This document shows, one piece after another, positions 9,613-19,072 of a stretch of 64,000 bases of DNA (positions within the stretch are counted from its first letter, which is position 1; every line of letters starts with the position of its first letter). The notes under the pieces were generated by a model. That model was not told where the DNA came from. It saw only the letters and a list, made by a program, of their open reading frames with translations, and searched no databases. The stretch is taken from NCBI RefSeq assembly GCF_005848555.1, contig NZ_CP040518.1:62001-126000 (forward strand). Reading direction: 5' to 3'. The DNA comes from Blautia sp. SC05B48. Lineage in GTDB: Bacteria > Bacillota > Clostridia > Lachnospirales > Lachnospiraceae. Position numbers and translations under genes: made by a program.

Positions 9613-10371
9613 CTATCTCATCATTTCCAGGATCTCCAGACTTTTAAATCGTTTGTCTGTATTCAGCTCCGTATACCGGTAAATGTGGCGTTCCAGTTCC
9701 CGCAGCACATCATCCCGCACAGTAAACGTATACAGTTTTGCTAAGGGGGACACGGCTATGTAGCGCATAGCATACAGGGCAGCCGCTGAGATCCGTTTCC
9801 TGTCCATGGCCATCGTTTTGCAGTCTGCACACAGGATCCCATGCTCGTCCTGGGAGAAAAAAAGTTCTCCTGTTTCTTCCTCCGTAAGCTCTCTTCCGCA
9901 GCCCGCACACTGGAACAGCTGCGGCATCACGCCCTGGATCACCATAGTCCGCAGTTCATAGATACAGCGCACCAGCCGATCTTCTATATGAGGATTCAAA
10001 ATGGCTTTGATGGTCACATAGAGAAGATTCATCATCTCCTTCTCATCGGTTCCCTCTTTGCCAAAATAATCTGCCAGCTCCAGAAAATAATATCCATAAT
10101 AAACCCCCGGCTGCCGGGTAGCCAGCTCCACAAAATGATGCTGCACGCTGACCTGGTTCAGATTATAGCTTGTCCTTCCCTCATAAAGAGTAAAGCTTCC
10201 GAATACAAACGGGTTAGCTGCTGCCATGAACGGACTGTTCTGTCGTCTCGCTCCCTTGGCAAAAGCGGAGATCTTCCCCCTCTCTCTTGTGAGAAGGACG
10301 ATCCGCTTGTCATAATCCCCTACCGGCATGGCAGAAAGTACCACTCCCTGTACGGTAATCAGATCACTCAT
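9613..10371 (-). CDS. recO: DNA repair protein RecO
   Basis: A 252-residue RecFOR-pathway protein that loads RecA onto SSB-coated single-stranded DNA. The N-terminal OB fold contains the conserved VLLTRERGKISAFAKGARR. The central part carries the zinc-type CAGCGRE...CADC pair, and the helical C-terminus ends in the usual SLEILEMM. It starts 2 nt after the era stop codon; the era-recO order is common in Firmicutes. Confidence 0.94.
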   Translation of the reverse strand: MSDLITVQGVVLSAMPVGDYDKRIVLLTRERGKISAFAKGARRQNSPFMAAANPFVFGSFTLYEGRTSYNLNQVSVQHHFVELATRQPGVYYGYYFLELADYFGKEGTDEKEMMNLLYVTIKAILNPHIEDRLVRCIYELRTMVIQGVMPQLFQCAGCGRELTEEETGELFFSQDEHGILCADCKTMAMDRKRISAAALYAMRYIAVSPLAKLYTFTVRDDVLRELERHIYRYTELNTDKRFKSLEILEMMR

Positions 10372-10373
10372 TT

Positions 10374-11282
10374 TCAGATTTCTTTCTTATCATATCCAAA
10401 GTTCTTGATCAGGAAATCACTGTCTCTCCAGTTCTTAGTCACCTTGACCCAGAGCTTTAGGTTTACCTTTGCTTCCAGCATACGCTCCAGCTCATAGCGG
10501 GCATTGCTTCCGATCTTTTTCAGCATGGCACCCTGTTTTCCGATGATGATGCCTTTGTGGGAATTACGCTCGCAGATGATGGTCGCATCAATATCTATGA
10601 TGTTGCTTCTTCCCGGACGTTTCTTCATACGGTCGATGGCAACGGCGATCCCGTGAGGGATTTCCTCATCCAATGCATGCAGAGCCTTCTCACGGATGAT
10701 TTCTGCGGCGATCTGGCGCTGAGGCTGGTCGGTAACTGTATCCTCATCATAGAACATCGGTCCGTACGGAAGATATTTGAAAATACTTGGAATGATATCC
10801 TGTGTGTTTTTTCCGCGGAGGGCAGAGCAGGGAATGATCTCTGCAAAATCACAGATCTTACGGTAGGTATCGATCGCAGGAAGAAGCTCTTCTTTTTTTA
10901 CCGTATCGATCTTGTTGATGATGAGAATCACAGGAACTCCAACCTTCTGCAGCTGCTCGGCAATGTGGCGCTCTCCCGCACCTACGAATGTGGACGGCTC
11001 CACCAGCCACATAATGGCATCTACTTCCTTCAGGGTTCTCTCCGCAACCTGTACCATGTATTCCCCGAGCTTGTTTTTTGCCTTGTGGATACCCGGTGTG
11101 TCCAGAAATACGATCTGTCCCTTATCACAGGTGTACACGGTCTGTATCTTGTTTCTGGTTGTCTGTGGCTTGTTTGATGTGATGGCGATCTTCTGTCCGA
11201 TAAGATGGTTCATCAGCGTGGATTTTCCAACATTCGGTCTTCCAATGATCGCAACAAAGCCTGATCTAAAATTGTTATCCAT
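10374..11282 (-). CDS. era: GTPase Era
   Basis: A 302-residue GTPase that binds 16S rRNA and helps 30S assembly. The G1 motif GRPNVGKST, G3 DTPG and G4 NKID are all present in the first 130 residues. The C-terminal KH domain includes GIIIGKQGAMLKKIG. Length matches the family. It is followed directly by recO. Confidence 0.97.
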   Translation of the reverse strand: MDNNFRSGFVAIIGRPNVGKSTLMNHLIGQKIAITSNKPQTTRNKIQTVYTCDKGQIVFLDTPGIHKAKNKLGEYMVQVAERTLKEVDAIMWLVEPSTFVGAGERHIAEQLQKVGVPVILIINKIDTVKKEELLPAIDTYRKICDFAEIIPCSALRGKNTQDIIPSIFKYLPYGPMFYDEDTVTDQPQRQIAAEIIREKALHALDEEIPHGIAVAIDRMKKRPGRSNIIDIDATIICERNSHKGIIIGKQGAMLKKIGSNARYELERMLEAKVNLKLWVKVTKNWRDSDFLIKNFGYDKKEI

Positions 11283-11309
11283 TCTTTATCCTCTCATAAT
11301 TCTTTCACG

Positions 11310-11339
11310 GCCTGCTATCCCATTTAACGGATAGCAGGC
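11310..11339. terminator. Hairpin between the M16 peptidase gene and era
   Basis: GCCTGCTATCC / GGATAGCAGGC forms an 11-bp stem with an 8-nt loop. There is little poly-U on the minus strand, so it may be a weak terminator or an RNA processing site rather than a full stop. Confidence 0.5.
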
Positions 11340-11347
11340 TTTGTTTC

Positions 11348-14272
11348 TCAGCAGCCGATCAGTGGCTTCACTTCCATGAATACATCTTCTGCATTCTCTA
11401 TTGCAGTCTCACTTCCCACTACGCATATCTGATCATCGGAAAGTACTGCTTCTACAAGAGCTGCCAGTTTCTGGATATCCTCCTTCTGCGCTCCGAGGAT
11501 CTGATTTCTTTCCTTCTGGAGCATATCCTCTGTAACCTTGGAGAAATATGCGGTTTTTGAGATACTTCCCTGCATCTGCGGGGTTCTTGGCACATCCTTG
11601 TTGCTGATCGTTCCGATGATATATTTTGTCATCTCACGCTCATCAGCCTCAAAGGCACGGATATAATCCGGCACGCCCTGGTATACTTCCAGGGTTCTCT
11701 TAAGATGGGGATCACGGTAGGATACCAGGAAGCTCTCCCCGTTTCTCTTAAAGCCGCTCATGCAGCCATACGCTCCACCCTTTACACGAAGGTTGATCCA
11801 GAGATAATCGTAGCTTAAGATCACTTTCAGGATTTCCAGTGCGCCGGTATACTCCAGGCCTTTTTTGCGGAAGTTTCCGTTCTGTGCCACATACTGGACC
11901 TGGCCGGAGGTCTTGAAGGCTTCGTTTTTCTTTATGCAGGGGGCCTGCTTCACAGGCTCCGGCTTCTGTCCGTTAAACAGGACTTTTTTGATCCCGGCAG
12001 CCTGTGTTTTTACTACATCCAGAGATTCTCTCTCTCCGGTATAGCTTACACAGAAATTCTCCGGACGAAGGACCTCTTCCATCACCTTACGGAGATTTTT
12101 CACGATTTCATCCTTGCAGCTGTCAAAATCCTTTTCCAGTTTTTCGATAAACTGATAATATCCGATTCCTGCCATCTCATCCTGGAATGCCGCCATCGGA
12201 GATGCGTAGGAAGCACCACGGAGAACTGCTGTGGAATGGCCTGCACTTGCAAGGCTGGCCTGGGCTCTGGATCTCACTCTGGCAATGATCTCATAGAGAC
12301 GTTTGGTATCATCCAGCTTCGAAGTTGTAAGAACCTCCCGAATCATGGAAAACATGAAATCCATCTCCGGATATAATGCTTTTCCTCTTACGGCAAACAT
12401 GGCACGGAATGCATCGGTATCCTGAGCATCATCAAAAACCTCGATTCCATAGGCAATACCGCCGGTTCTCGCATTCACTTCATTAAACAGCTCGCCATAA
12501 GTGTAATTCTCCGTATCCACTGCACCAAGCACGGATTTCAGAAGTCCCAGATAATGGACTGTGTCAACATCAAAGTCATGGATTTCAAAAAGAAGGTCTG
12601 CATAACCGATACCATTGGTGCACACATCATGATACAGAAACAGGCTGTCAGCTACGTGGTGCTCCTCGTTTGTCAGCCCTGTGATCTCTTTTTTGATGTC
12701 TTCTCTGGAGAGCATAGGGATGCAGGTCAGCGCTTCCGGAGCTTCCTCTGCTTCCTGATAAGCCTCCAGCGCTTTGGTGTGCTCTACCATCCGGGTAAGC
12801 TCTTCATCAGAAAGGCTCTTTCTGTAATTCTCCAGCTTTTCTTCCAGTTCCTTATCTCTCTTTGCCGCAAGGCCCTTCTCCGGTACCAGAGAAAGGATCG
12901 CACCATGAGTATTATCCAGAAGATATTTCCGGATCAGCTCCTCAAAATATCCCTCTTCCAGGGCTTTCTTAAGGAAATCAAAGCCCTCCAGAAGCTGCAC
13001 CTCGCAGAACGGCTTCGTATCATCATAAAGCCAGCTGCTTAAAATATCCAGGCCATACATCAGTCCCTTCGGATAAGAAGAAAAATCTGCTTCGCGAAAA
13101 CGGAATTCGTAGTAATTGATCCCGGCTGTTACTGCCTTTTTATCAATTCCCTCCTCTGCGATCTTTGTGAGAGTGTCACGGATCACCTTTATGAATTCCT
13201 CTTTCTGGTTTAAGTTTGCTCCTTTTGCTACAATGGAAAAATAAGTCTGCTTGATGCCATCCTCAAAGGAGCCGTAAATATCTTTGCCGATCTTTGCATC
13301 CAGAAGTGCCTGCTTCAGTGGTGCACCCGGTGCGCTCAGGAGAGCATAATCCAGAACCTCGAAAGCAAGACTCAGGTTGATATCTGCCGCTTCACCCACA
13401 ACCATATTGTAGGAAAGATAGGTGTTATCCTCTTCTCCCTCATCCTCTGATACCGGATAAGGCTTCTGAATGTCCTTTACCTGAGCAAAGGTTTCCTGAT
13501 CCCGGATCTCAGAATCAATGGCAAGAGAATCAAAGGCAGACAGATAATGGCTGTCAAGAAATTCCAGCTTCTCCTCCATATCCATGTTTCCGTAGAGATA
13601 GATAAAGCTGTTGGACGGATGATAGTACTGTCTGTGGAAATCCAGAAATTCCTCATAGCTGAGATCCGGAATATTTACAGGATCTCCGCCGGACTCACAG
13701 CCATAGGTTGTATCCGGGAACAGCGAATTCATGATCTCTCGCTCCAGAACATCATCCGGTGAGGAAAAAGCACCCTTCATTTCATTGTAAACGACACCGT
13801 TGTATTTCAGCGGGCCTTCTTTTTTCTCCAGATGGTAGTTCCAGCCTTCCTGACGGAAGATCTCTTCTTTTTTGTAAATATTCGGATAGAATACTGCATC
13901 CAGATATACATGCATCAGATTCTGGAAATCCCGGTCATTGCAGCTTGCTACCGGGTAGCAGGTCTTATCCGGATAGGTCATGGCATTAAGGAAGGTATTA
14001 AGAGAACCTTTTACCAGCTCCACAAAAGGATCCTTAAGCGGAAATTCCCTGGAGCCGCACAGTACGCTGTGTTCCAGTATATGAGCAACACCTGTGCTGT
14101 TTTTCGGCGGTGTACGGAATGCAATGTTAAAAACCTTATTCTCATCACTATTCTCGATGAGCATCACTCTGGCTCCTGTTTTTTTGTGTCTCAGAAGCCA
14201 TCCTTTTGAATGAATATCCTGAAGCTCTTCTTCCTTCAGGACTTCATATGCGTTCAGATGATTGGGATTCAT
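11348..14272 (-). CDS. M16C family zinc metallopeptidase (presequence protease-like)
   Basis: A 974-residue protein of the PreP/insulinase type that degrades peptides inside a closed two-half chamber. The inverted zinc motif HILEH (about residues 63-67) and the downstream LNTFLNAMTYPDKTCYPVAS segment with its glutamate ligand region are intact, so activity is expected. The four-domain length is typical of M16C. No signal peptide is seen. An AGGAGG precedes the ATG. It lies upstream of era, with a hairpin between. Its physiological substrates in Clostridia are not known to me. Confidence 0.92.
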   Translation of the reverse strand: MNPNHLNAYEVLKEEELQDIHSKGWLLRHKKTGARVMLIENSDENKVFNIAFRTPPKNSTGVAHILEHSVLCGSREFPLKDPFVELVKGSLNTFLNAMTYPDKTCYPVASCNDRDFQNLMHVYLDAVFYPNIYKKEEIFRQEGWNYHLEKKEGPLKYNGVVYNEMKGAFSSPDDVLEREIMNSLFPDTTYGCESGGDPVNIPDLSYEEFLDFHRQYYHPSNSFIYLYGNMDMEEKLEFLDSHYLSAFDSLAIDSEIRDQETFAQVKDIQKPYPVSEDEGEEDNTYLSYNMVVGEAADINLSLAFEVLDYALLSAPGAPLKQALLDAKIGKDIYGSFEDGIKQTYFSIVAKGANLNQKEEFIKVIRDTLTKIAEEGIDKKAVTAGINYYEFRFREADFSSYPKGLMYGLDILSSWLYDDTKPFCEVQLLEGFDFLKKALEEGYFEELIRKYLLDNTHGAILSLVPEKGLAAKRDKELEEKLENYRKSLSDEELTRMVEHTKALEAYQEAEEAPEALTCIPMLSREDIKKEITGLTNEEHHVADSLFLYHDVCTNGIGYADLLFEIHDFDVDTVHYLGLLKSVLGAVDTENYTYGELFNEVNARTGGIAYGIEVFDDAQDTDAFRAMFAVRGKALYPEMDFMFSMIREVLTTSKLDDTKRLYEIIARVRSRAQASLASAGHSTAVLRGASYASPMAAFQDEMAGIGYYQFIEKLEKDFDSCKDEIVKNLRKVMEEVLRPENFCVSYTGERESLDVVKTQAAGIKKVLFNGQKPEPVKQAPCIKKNEAFKTSGQVQYVAQNGNFRKKGLEYTGALEILKVILSYDYLWINLRVKGGAYGCMSGFKRNGESFLVSYRDPHLKRTLEVYQGVPDYIRAFEADEREMTKYIIGTISNKDVPRTPQMQGSISKTAYFSKVTEDMLQKERNQILGAQKEDIQKLAALVEAVLSDDQICVVGSETAIENAEDVFMEVKPLIGC

Positions 14273-14360
14273 AAAATAGTAACCTCCTGAATGTTTCTCT
14301 TCACACCCGATATGACTCTTCGTTCAAACAGTCTCAGAATATTTTATCGGATGCATGGCA

Positions 14361-14394
14361 ACAAAAGGCTGCCTGAGTATTCAGACAGCCTGAA
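14361..14394 (-). terminator. Terminator after the uncharacterised 14.4-15.0 kb gene
   Basis: The arms AGGCTG and CAGCCT, with an inner CTGA/TCAG pairing (14366-14391), are followed on the minus strand by TTTTGTT. Confidence 0.65.
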
Positions 14395-14413
14395 ACGGAA
14401 GCGCTCCGGCCTC

Positions 14414-14992
14414 CTAAATGTTTCCTTCGTTGGGATAATACTGCCTATAGATCTCTCTGGCAGCTCTTGTGATGATTCCAAGCTCAGCTTCCATTCCAAG
14501 ATTAGCCGGAAGCTCCACAGCTGTTTCCCTGATGTCTCTCTGGACCTTTGCCTTCGCACTGTCCTCCTTGATGTGGATCAGGCCGAAAATCATTGTGTTA
14601 TAGGATTTATCTGTCTGACAGAGATCCATGTAGACCAGAACCAGATGACAGCATTCCCGGTAAAGAAGCTCCTCATAAAGGCCGCCCCTTTCCTGGAGTT
14701 CCTGAAATTTCAGCTTCTTAAGATACTTGCCTATCTCTTTCTTCGCACTTCTTGTACCAAAGAATCTGGAAGCGGAATTCCGGTTAAACTCCATGGTCAT
14801 CCAGAGTCCGAGATAACCGTCTGCCCTGGTATCACCAGTCTCAGCTTTATCGCTGTAACGGATCTCCCAGAGTTCCTTGCGGATCCTGTTTTCTTCCGGT
14901 TCTTCTCCTGCTGCAATGGACTGCTCCAGAAGCTTCAGACGCTCCATGGGATCTTTCTCTCTATAGTATTTCGCAATTGTTGGTGTATCCAT
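14414..14992 (-). CDS. Uncharacterised protein, 192 residues
   Basis: I do not recognise a function. The product is soluble, charged and mainly helical, without signal peptide or membrane segment. It contains GYLGLWMTMEFNRNSASRFF and a tail with QRDIRETAVELPANLGMEAEL. A good ribosome binding site (AGGAGG) lies before the ATG, and it has its own terminator. It follows the DUF5662-like gene by about 60 nt. Lachnospiraceae genomes often carry such short conserved unknowns. Coding is supported by codon periodicity and regulatory signals only. Confidence 0.7.
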   Translation of the reverse strand: MDTPTIAKYYREKDPMERLKLLEQSIAAGEEPEENRIRKELWEIRYSDKAETGDTRADGYLGLWMTMEFNRNSASRFFGTRSAKKEIGKYLKKLKFQELQERGGLYEELLYRECCHLVLVYMDLCQTDKSYNTMIFGLIHIKEDSAKAKVQRDIRETAVELPANLGMEAELGIITRAAREIYRQYYPNEGNI

Positions 14993-15049
14993 TCATTCTT
15001 CCTCCTGATATCTGAATATTATATCAGACAACCTGCCAAAAATACACCC

Positions 15050-15643
15050 CTATCTGTGATTTCGAAGCTTTTTCCTGGGGCTTTTCACTCTTTTTCCACG
15101 GTTATCACATAGATATACATTGCGGATATACCATAGGGTCTTATCCTCTCCGTATTTATCCAGGATCCGGAGAAGTCCCTCCAGTTCTTTCTTTGTCTGT
15201 GGGTGGATAAACCACAGCTTCTCCTTGCTTTTCAGAAAATACTGTAATGGTTCATGATAGGTATATTCCTCTCCCAGATAATTTCTGGATGCACTGATCC
15301 GGTCCATGACCATTTCCGCCACATATTTTCTGGGCATTCTGGCTCCCATGATCACATGCTCACCGTCAAGGGAATAGTCTACCCAATGTTCAAAATGGTG
15401 TCTGTTTCTTCCCTTATGGTGCAGCCAGGACATGGATACGCCGGTTGCCTCACGTTCTGCGTTATTAGGACTTCTTGTCCCCTGATAATATTTACAGCCT
15501 ACCAGAAATTCCGTCGGGGAATATTTGGACAGGTCATGAAGCAACCCCTGCTTATATAACCCGATACGAAAACAATATTTCATCACCAGAAGCTTATGCC
15601 TCGTGATGGTCCTGAAGTGCAGCCACGGGTGCCATGATCGCAT
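15050..15643 (-). CDS. DUF5662-like protein
   Basis: A 197-residue protein that resembles proteins annotated as DUF5662. Histidine-rich features stand out: HKLLVMKYCFRIGLYKQGLLHDLSKYS near the N-terminus, and HHKGRNRHHFEHW in the middle. The HD and HH pairs suggest a metal site like that of HD-type hydrolases, but this is inference. The ATG at 15643 has GGAGGCGG upstream and lies 50 nt inside the preceding glycosidase gene, so the two are translationally coupled. The frame is open 12 codons further upstream without a usable site. Confidence 0.65.
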   Translation of the reverse strand: MRSWHPWLHFRTITRHKLLVMKYCFRIGLYKQGLLHDLSKYSPTEFLVGCKYYQGTRSPNNAEREATGVSMSWLHHKGRNRHHFEHWVDYSLDGEHVIMGARMPRKYVAEMVMDRISASRNYLGEEYTYHEPLQYFLKSKEKLWFIHPQTKKELEGLLRILDKYGEDKTLWYIRNVYLCDNRGKRVKSPRKKLRNHR

Positions 15644-17558
15644 CTTTCTCCGCCTCCTGTCTGCCCAGCAATACCACAATGGCGCGGGGACCTATTTCGA
15701 TTGATTTTTTATATTCTTCTTCCTCCTCCAGACAGAATCCTGTTCCGTGAAGAGAGGTATCTGCGATTTTTTTCCAGCACATACCTTCCGGGAGATTGGG
15801 CAGAGCAAGGCTTCGGTTTTCCCAGTGGAAATTATAGCCGATGTAAATAAAATCATCCTCTGCAGCCTCCAGATCCTCTTTTTCCCTTGCATAGGCTCCG
15901 TAATACATCATACCGAGAAGCCTGCTGGTATTCTCATAGCTCAGATACCAGGCACGTTCCCCGTGAAGAGACACATCCGGGAACCCCTTGGTCAGATAAT
16001 CTACCCCTTTCAGTTCCACCGGCATATGAAGAACGGGATGGACCTTACGAAAAGCAATGGCATCCTTTACAAATTCCCTCAGTCCCTGGTTTCTGGAAAA
16101 GCCCTTCCAGTCTGTCCATCCGGTAGCATTATCCTGACAGTAGGCATTATTGTTTCCGCTCTGGGAATTGCCGAATTCATCACCGTGATAGATCATGGGA
16201 ACACCCTGACTCAACAGCATCATCAGAAAGGCATTTTTGATCTGGCGCTCCCTCATCTGACGGACGGAAACCTTACGGGTAGGACCTTCCACACCGCAGT
16301 TCCAGGAATAATTATAGCTGCTTCCGTCCAGATTGCCCTCGCCATTGGCCTCATTATGCTTATAATTGTAGCTCACCAGGTCATTCATGGTAAATCCATC
16401 CTGGCAGACCATGTAATTGATCACTCCATGATTCTCGCTGTTATGACGGATATGCCATGCTGCAGCCTCCACCATACCTTCATCGCTTTTCAGGAAACGG
16501 CGCATATCCTGGAGAAAATTCATATTGCTCTCCGCTCCGCAACGTCTGGCCGGAAGCTTTCCTCTGTAAAAATGATCAAAATCAAAGCCCTGGAAGATCA
16601 GTTTTGCTCCGGAAAGGATTCCGTCCCGAAGAAGCATCTCCCGGTTAAATCCCTCTCCCAGCACATGAAATCCATCTACATGGTAAAAATCTCTCCAGAA
16701 CTGCAGGGCTCGAAGAGCCATCAGGCTATCTGTTTCCTCTGGAAAATAGAATTCCATGATACAGGCAATGCCGTTCTTGTGCAGTTCCCGGATCATATAC
16801 CGAAATTCCTGCTCCGGTTCTCTGGTACTGCAGTAAGCACTCTTCGGGCTGAAATAAAAGCCGGATGCATAGCCCCAGTAATTCACTACATTTTCCTTTC
16901 GGCGAGTCTTGATGTGTTCACTACTTTCCTTCGGTTTACTGATCGGAACCTCACAAAATTCATAGGCAGGCATCAGTTCAATGGCATTGATCCCTAGTTC
17001 TTTCCAGTAAGGGATCATCTCTGTCAGGCCAAGAAAGGTCCCCTTATGGGAAACCATCTTTCTGGCAAGCTTCGTATAACCACGGACATGAAGCTTGTAC
17101 AGGATCATATTTTCATATTCTACTGCCGGTGCAGTTTCATTTTCCCAGCCGGAAACATTCTCATTAAGGAAGCGACAGCGGACATCCTTTTCCGGATCGT
17201 AAGGTACTCCGAAATGCTCTCTCCCGTGAAGTCCGTATGCATACGGATCCTGCACGATCTCACCGTCTATTTTATAATTATATTCAAAATCCTTCAGAGA
17301 AGCACTGCACAGCTTCAGTGCCCACACTCGTCCTGTATGGAAATCCTTTGGAAAAACAATCTCCACCGGTGAGGCAGCTCCTCTTTTTTTATATAAAAGC
17401 AGGGACACTTCGGAATCTTCCGATGCCTCCACTGCAAAATTATAACCGCCCTCCATTTTGTTGGCTCCAAGTATCAGCGGCTGACCTTTCTCCACTCGAC
17501 CTAATCTGCGGCTTGCCAAAGCAACTCCTCCTTTTCCCTTTTTATTATTCAAATCCAT
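15594..17558 (-). CDS. GlgX/isoamylase-like GH13 protein with degenerate active site
   Basis: A 654-residue protein with an N-terminal CBM48-like domain (about 25-130) and a GH13 barrel of the glycogen-debranching type, recognisable from YKLHVRGYTKL, GINAIELMPAYEF and the segment DGFTMNDLVSYNYKHNEANG. All four catalytic regions deviate. Region II reads VDGFHVLGE instead of VDGFRFD. Region III has LIFQGFDFD in place of the IAEPWD type. Region IV has CQDG instead of AHDG, and region I has MEFYFPEE instead of DVVYNH. The nucleophile Asp and acid/base Glu therefore look lost. It may be a glucan-binding or regulatory pseudoenzyme. The ATG at 17558 has AAAAGGA, so the upstream GTG is rejected. Confidence 0.8.
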   Translation of the reverse strand: MDLNNKKGKGGVALASRRLGRVEKGQPLILGANKMEGGYNFAVEASEDSEVSLLLYKKRGAASPVEIVFPKDFHTGRVWALKLCSASLKDFEYNYKIDGEIVQDPYAYGLHGREHFGVPYDPEKDVRCRFLNENVSGWENETAPAVEYENMILYKLHVRGYTKLARKMVSHKGTFLGLTEMIPYWKELGINAIELMPAYEFCEVPISKPKESSEHIKTRRKENVVNYWGYASGFYFSPKSAYCSTREPEQEFRYMIRELHKNGIACIMEFYFPEETDSLMALRALQFWRDFYHVDGFHVLGEGFNREMLLRDGILSGAKLIFQGFDFDHFYRGKLPARRCGAESNMNFLQDMRRFLKSDEGMVEAAAWHIRHNSENHGVINYMVCQDGFTMNDLVSYNYKHNEANGEGNLDGSSYNYSWNCGVEGPTRKVSVRQMRERQIKNAFLMMLLSQGVPMIYHGDEFGNSQSGNNNAYCQDNATGWTDWKGFSRNQGLREFVKDAIAFRKVHPVLHMPVELKGVDYLTKGFPDVSLHGERAWYLSYENTSRLLGMMYYGAYAREKEDLEAAEDDFIYIGYNFHWENRSLALPNLPEGMCWKKIADTSLHGTGFCLEEEEEYKKSIEIGPRAIVVLLGRQEAEKDAIMAPVAALQDHHEA

Positions 17559-17581
17559 AGAAATCCTTTTCGCCGAATCCG

Positions 17582-18337
17582 TCACAGATCAATATCCAGC
17601 TCAACCGGGCAATGATCGGATCCCATGATTTCTCCGTGGATCTTCGCATCCTGAAGCTTTTCTTTCAGGGAAGGGGAAACAAGGAAATAGTCAATACGCC
17701 AGCCGGCATTCTTCTCTCGTGCACGGAAGCGATAGGACCACCAGGAGTAAACACCCTCTTTATCCGGATAAAAATATCGGAATGTATCAATAAAGCCGCT
17801 CTCGAGAGCTCTGGTAAAGCAGGCTCTCTCTTCATCAGTAAAGCCTGCATTTTTGCGGTTGGTCTTCGGATTCTTGAGATCGATCTCCTGATGTGCCACA
17901 TTAAGGTCGCCACAGCAGATCACCGGTTTCTTCTCCTGCAGTTTCAGGAGATAAGCCAGGAAATCCTCTTCCCATTTCATACGGTATTCCAGACGGCGGA
18001 GCTCGCTCTGGGAGTTGGGAGTATATACAGTCACAAAATAATACTCTTCGAATTCCAGCGTGATGACACGTCCTTCTTTATCATGTTCCTCTATCCCAAT
18101 CCCGTAAACTGCAGACAATGGCTCCCTCTTTGTAAAAATGGCTGTACCTGAATAGCCTCTGCGGTTTGCGTAGTTCCAGTACTGATGATATCCGGGAAGT
18201 TCCAGTTTCACCTGTCCCTGCTGGCATTTCGTCTCCTGCAGGCAGAAAATATCCGCATCCAGCTCATGAAAGCGTTCCTCAAAGCCCTTGGTGATACAGG
18301 CCCGGATCCCATTTACATTCCAGGAAATAAATTTCAT
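17582..18337 (-). CDS. xth: Exodeoxyribonuclease III
   Basis: A 251-residue AP endonuclease / 3'-5' exonuclease of base excision repair. All active-site motifs are present: [33 protein letters not shown] and the final [16 protein letters not shown] lies 14 nt before the ATG at 18337. The frame is open seven codons upstream without a ribosome site. It ends 23 nt before the glycosidase start. Confidence 0.95.
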   Translation of the reverse strand: MKFISWNVNGIRACITKGFEERFHELDADIFCLQETKCQQGQVKLELPGYHQYWNYANRRGYSGTAIFTKREPLSAVYGIGIEEHDKEGRVITLEFEEYYFVTVYTPNSQSELRRLEYRMKWEEDFLAYLLKLQEKKPVICCGDLNVAHQEIDLKNPKTNRKNAGFTDEERACFTRALESGFIDTFRYFYPDKEGVYSWWSYRFRAREKNAGWRIDYFLVSPSLKEKLQDAKIHGEIMGSDHCPVELDIDL

Positions 18338-18375
18338 ATTTTTATATTTTCTCCTCATTTTTTCGTCATATTTTT

Positions 18376-18404
18376 ATTATATCTCACATTGTCGGATTAA
18401 GCAA
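18376..18404 (-). promoter_or_regulatory. Promoter of xth and the downstream glycosidase genes
   Basis: TTGCTT (18399-18404) and TATAAT (18376-18381) have a 17-base spacer. Confidence 0.7.
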
Positions 18405-18449
18405 AAATATTTTGAAAGTTTTCTCAGGCTCTCAAATATTTTGTATTAC

Positions 18450-18499
18450 TGTTCACTCCGTTCTCAGTAACACGCTTTGCGGAATACTACAAGTGAACA
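18450..18499. repeat. 8-bp inverted repeat in the divergent xth/DUF1292 region
   Basis: TGTTCACT (18450-18457) and AGTGAACA (18492-18499) are perfect inverted copies 34 bp apart, just upstream of the plus-strand promoter. This could be a pair of operator half-sites. Confidence 0.35.
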
Positions 18500-18511
18500 A
18501 TAACTATTTTG

Positions 18512-18540
18512 TTGCTGTTCTACGTCATATATGTTAAAAT
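18512..18540 (+). promoter_or_regulatory. Promoter of the DUF1292 gene
   Basis: TTGCTG (18512-18517) and TAAAAT (18535-18540) have a 17-base spacer. Confidence 0.6.
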
Positions 18541-18605
18541 GTTCTCTATATCATGCAGAGCTGCACTCTTATTTACAGGCAGCAGCAGAACGGAGGATTT
18601 CTTTT

Positions 18606-18980
18606 ATGAGTGATGAATTTAACAAAAGCGGATGTGCACCAAGTGACTGCGCTTCCTGCACAGCTAACTGTGAAAGCAGGGTAGATGAGGCACATCATAC
18701 CATCACCCTGACTATGGATGATGATACTGAGGTAGAATGTGCCATCCTTACTATTTTCCCTGTAGAGAACAAAGAATATATCGCACTTCTCCCACTGGAT
18801 GAAAACGGCCAGAATGAGACCGGCGAGGTTTATCTCTACAGCTTCTCCCGCACAGCAGACGGCGATCCGATGCTGGCAAACATTGAAGATGATGAAGAGT
18901 ACGACGCTGCCGCAAATGCCTTTAACGCAGTCGTTGAAAAAGCACGTGCAGACGAGGAAGCCGACACACTTCTCAGCTAA
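18606..18980 (+). CDS. DUF1292 domain protein with an N-terminal cysteine cluster
   Basis: A 124-residue acidic protein. The core HTITLTMDDDTEVECAILTIF...YIALLPLDE...EVYLYSF matches DUF1292 (YrzB-type), a small Firmicutes domain of unknown function. Ahead of it sits CAPSDCASCTANC, four cysteines spaced as for a zinc or iron-sulfur site, which standard short DUF1292 proteins lack as far as I know. GGAGG precedes the ATG at 18606; the longer frame from 18531 begins inside the -10 region and is rejected. Confidence 0.82.
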   Translation: MSDEFNKSGCAPSDCASCTANCESRVDEAHHTITLTMDDDTEVECAILTIFPVENKEYIALLPLDENGQNETGEVYLYSFSRTADGDPMLANIEDDEEYDAAANAFNAVVEKARADEEADTLLS

Positions 18981-19016
18981 ACAAGGCATTTACCAGAGAT
19001 AGTAATTACACAAAAC

Positions 19017-19067
19017 AAGCCCGGAAATCGGATGTGTGTAGTCATCACACCTCTACCTTCCGGGCTT
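19017..19067. terminator. Bidirectional terminator between the DUF1292 gene and dut
   Basis: AAGCCCGGAA (19017-19026) pairs with TTCCGGGCTT (19058-19067), a perfect 10-bp stem, with T-rich sequence on both outer sides. Confidence 0.75.
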
Positions 19068-19072
19068 TCGTT

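Noticed and set aside
15747-16997. 416-codon open frame antisense to the GlgX-like gene
   Set aside because: No promoter or ribosome site; the minus-strand gene has recognisable GH13 motifs over the same span.
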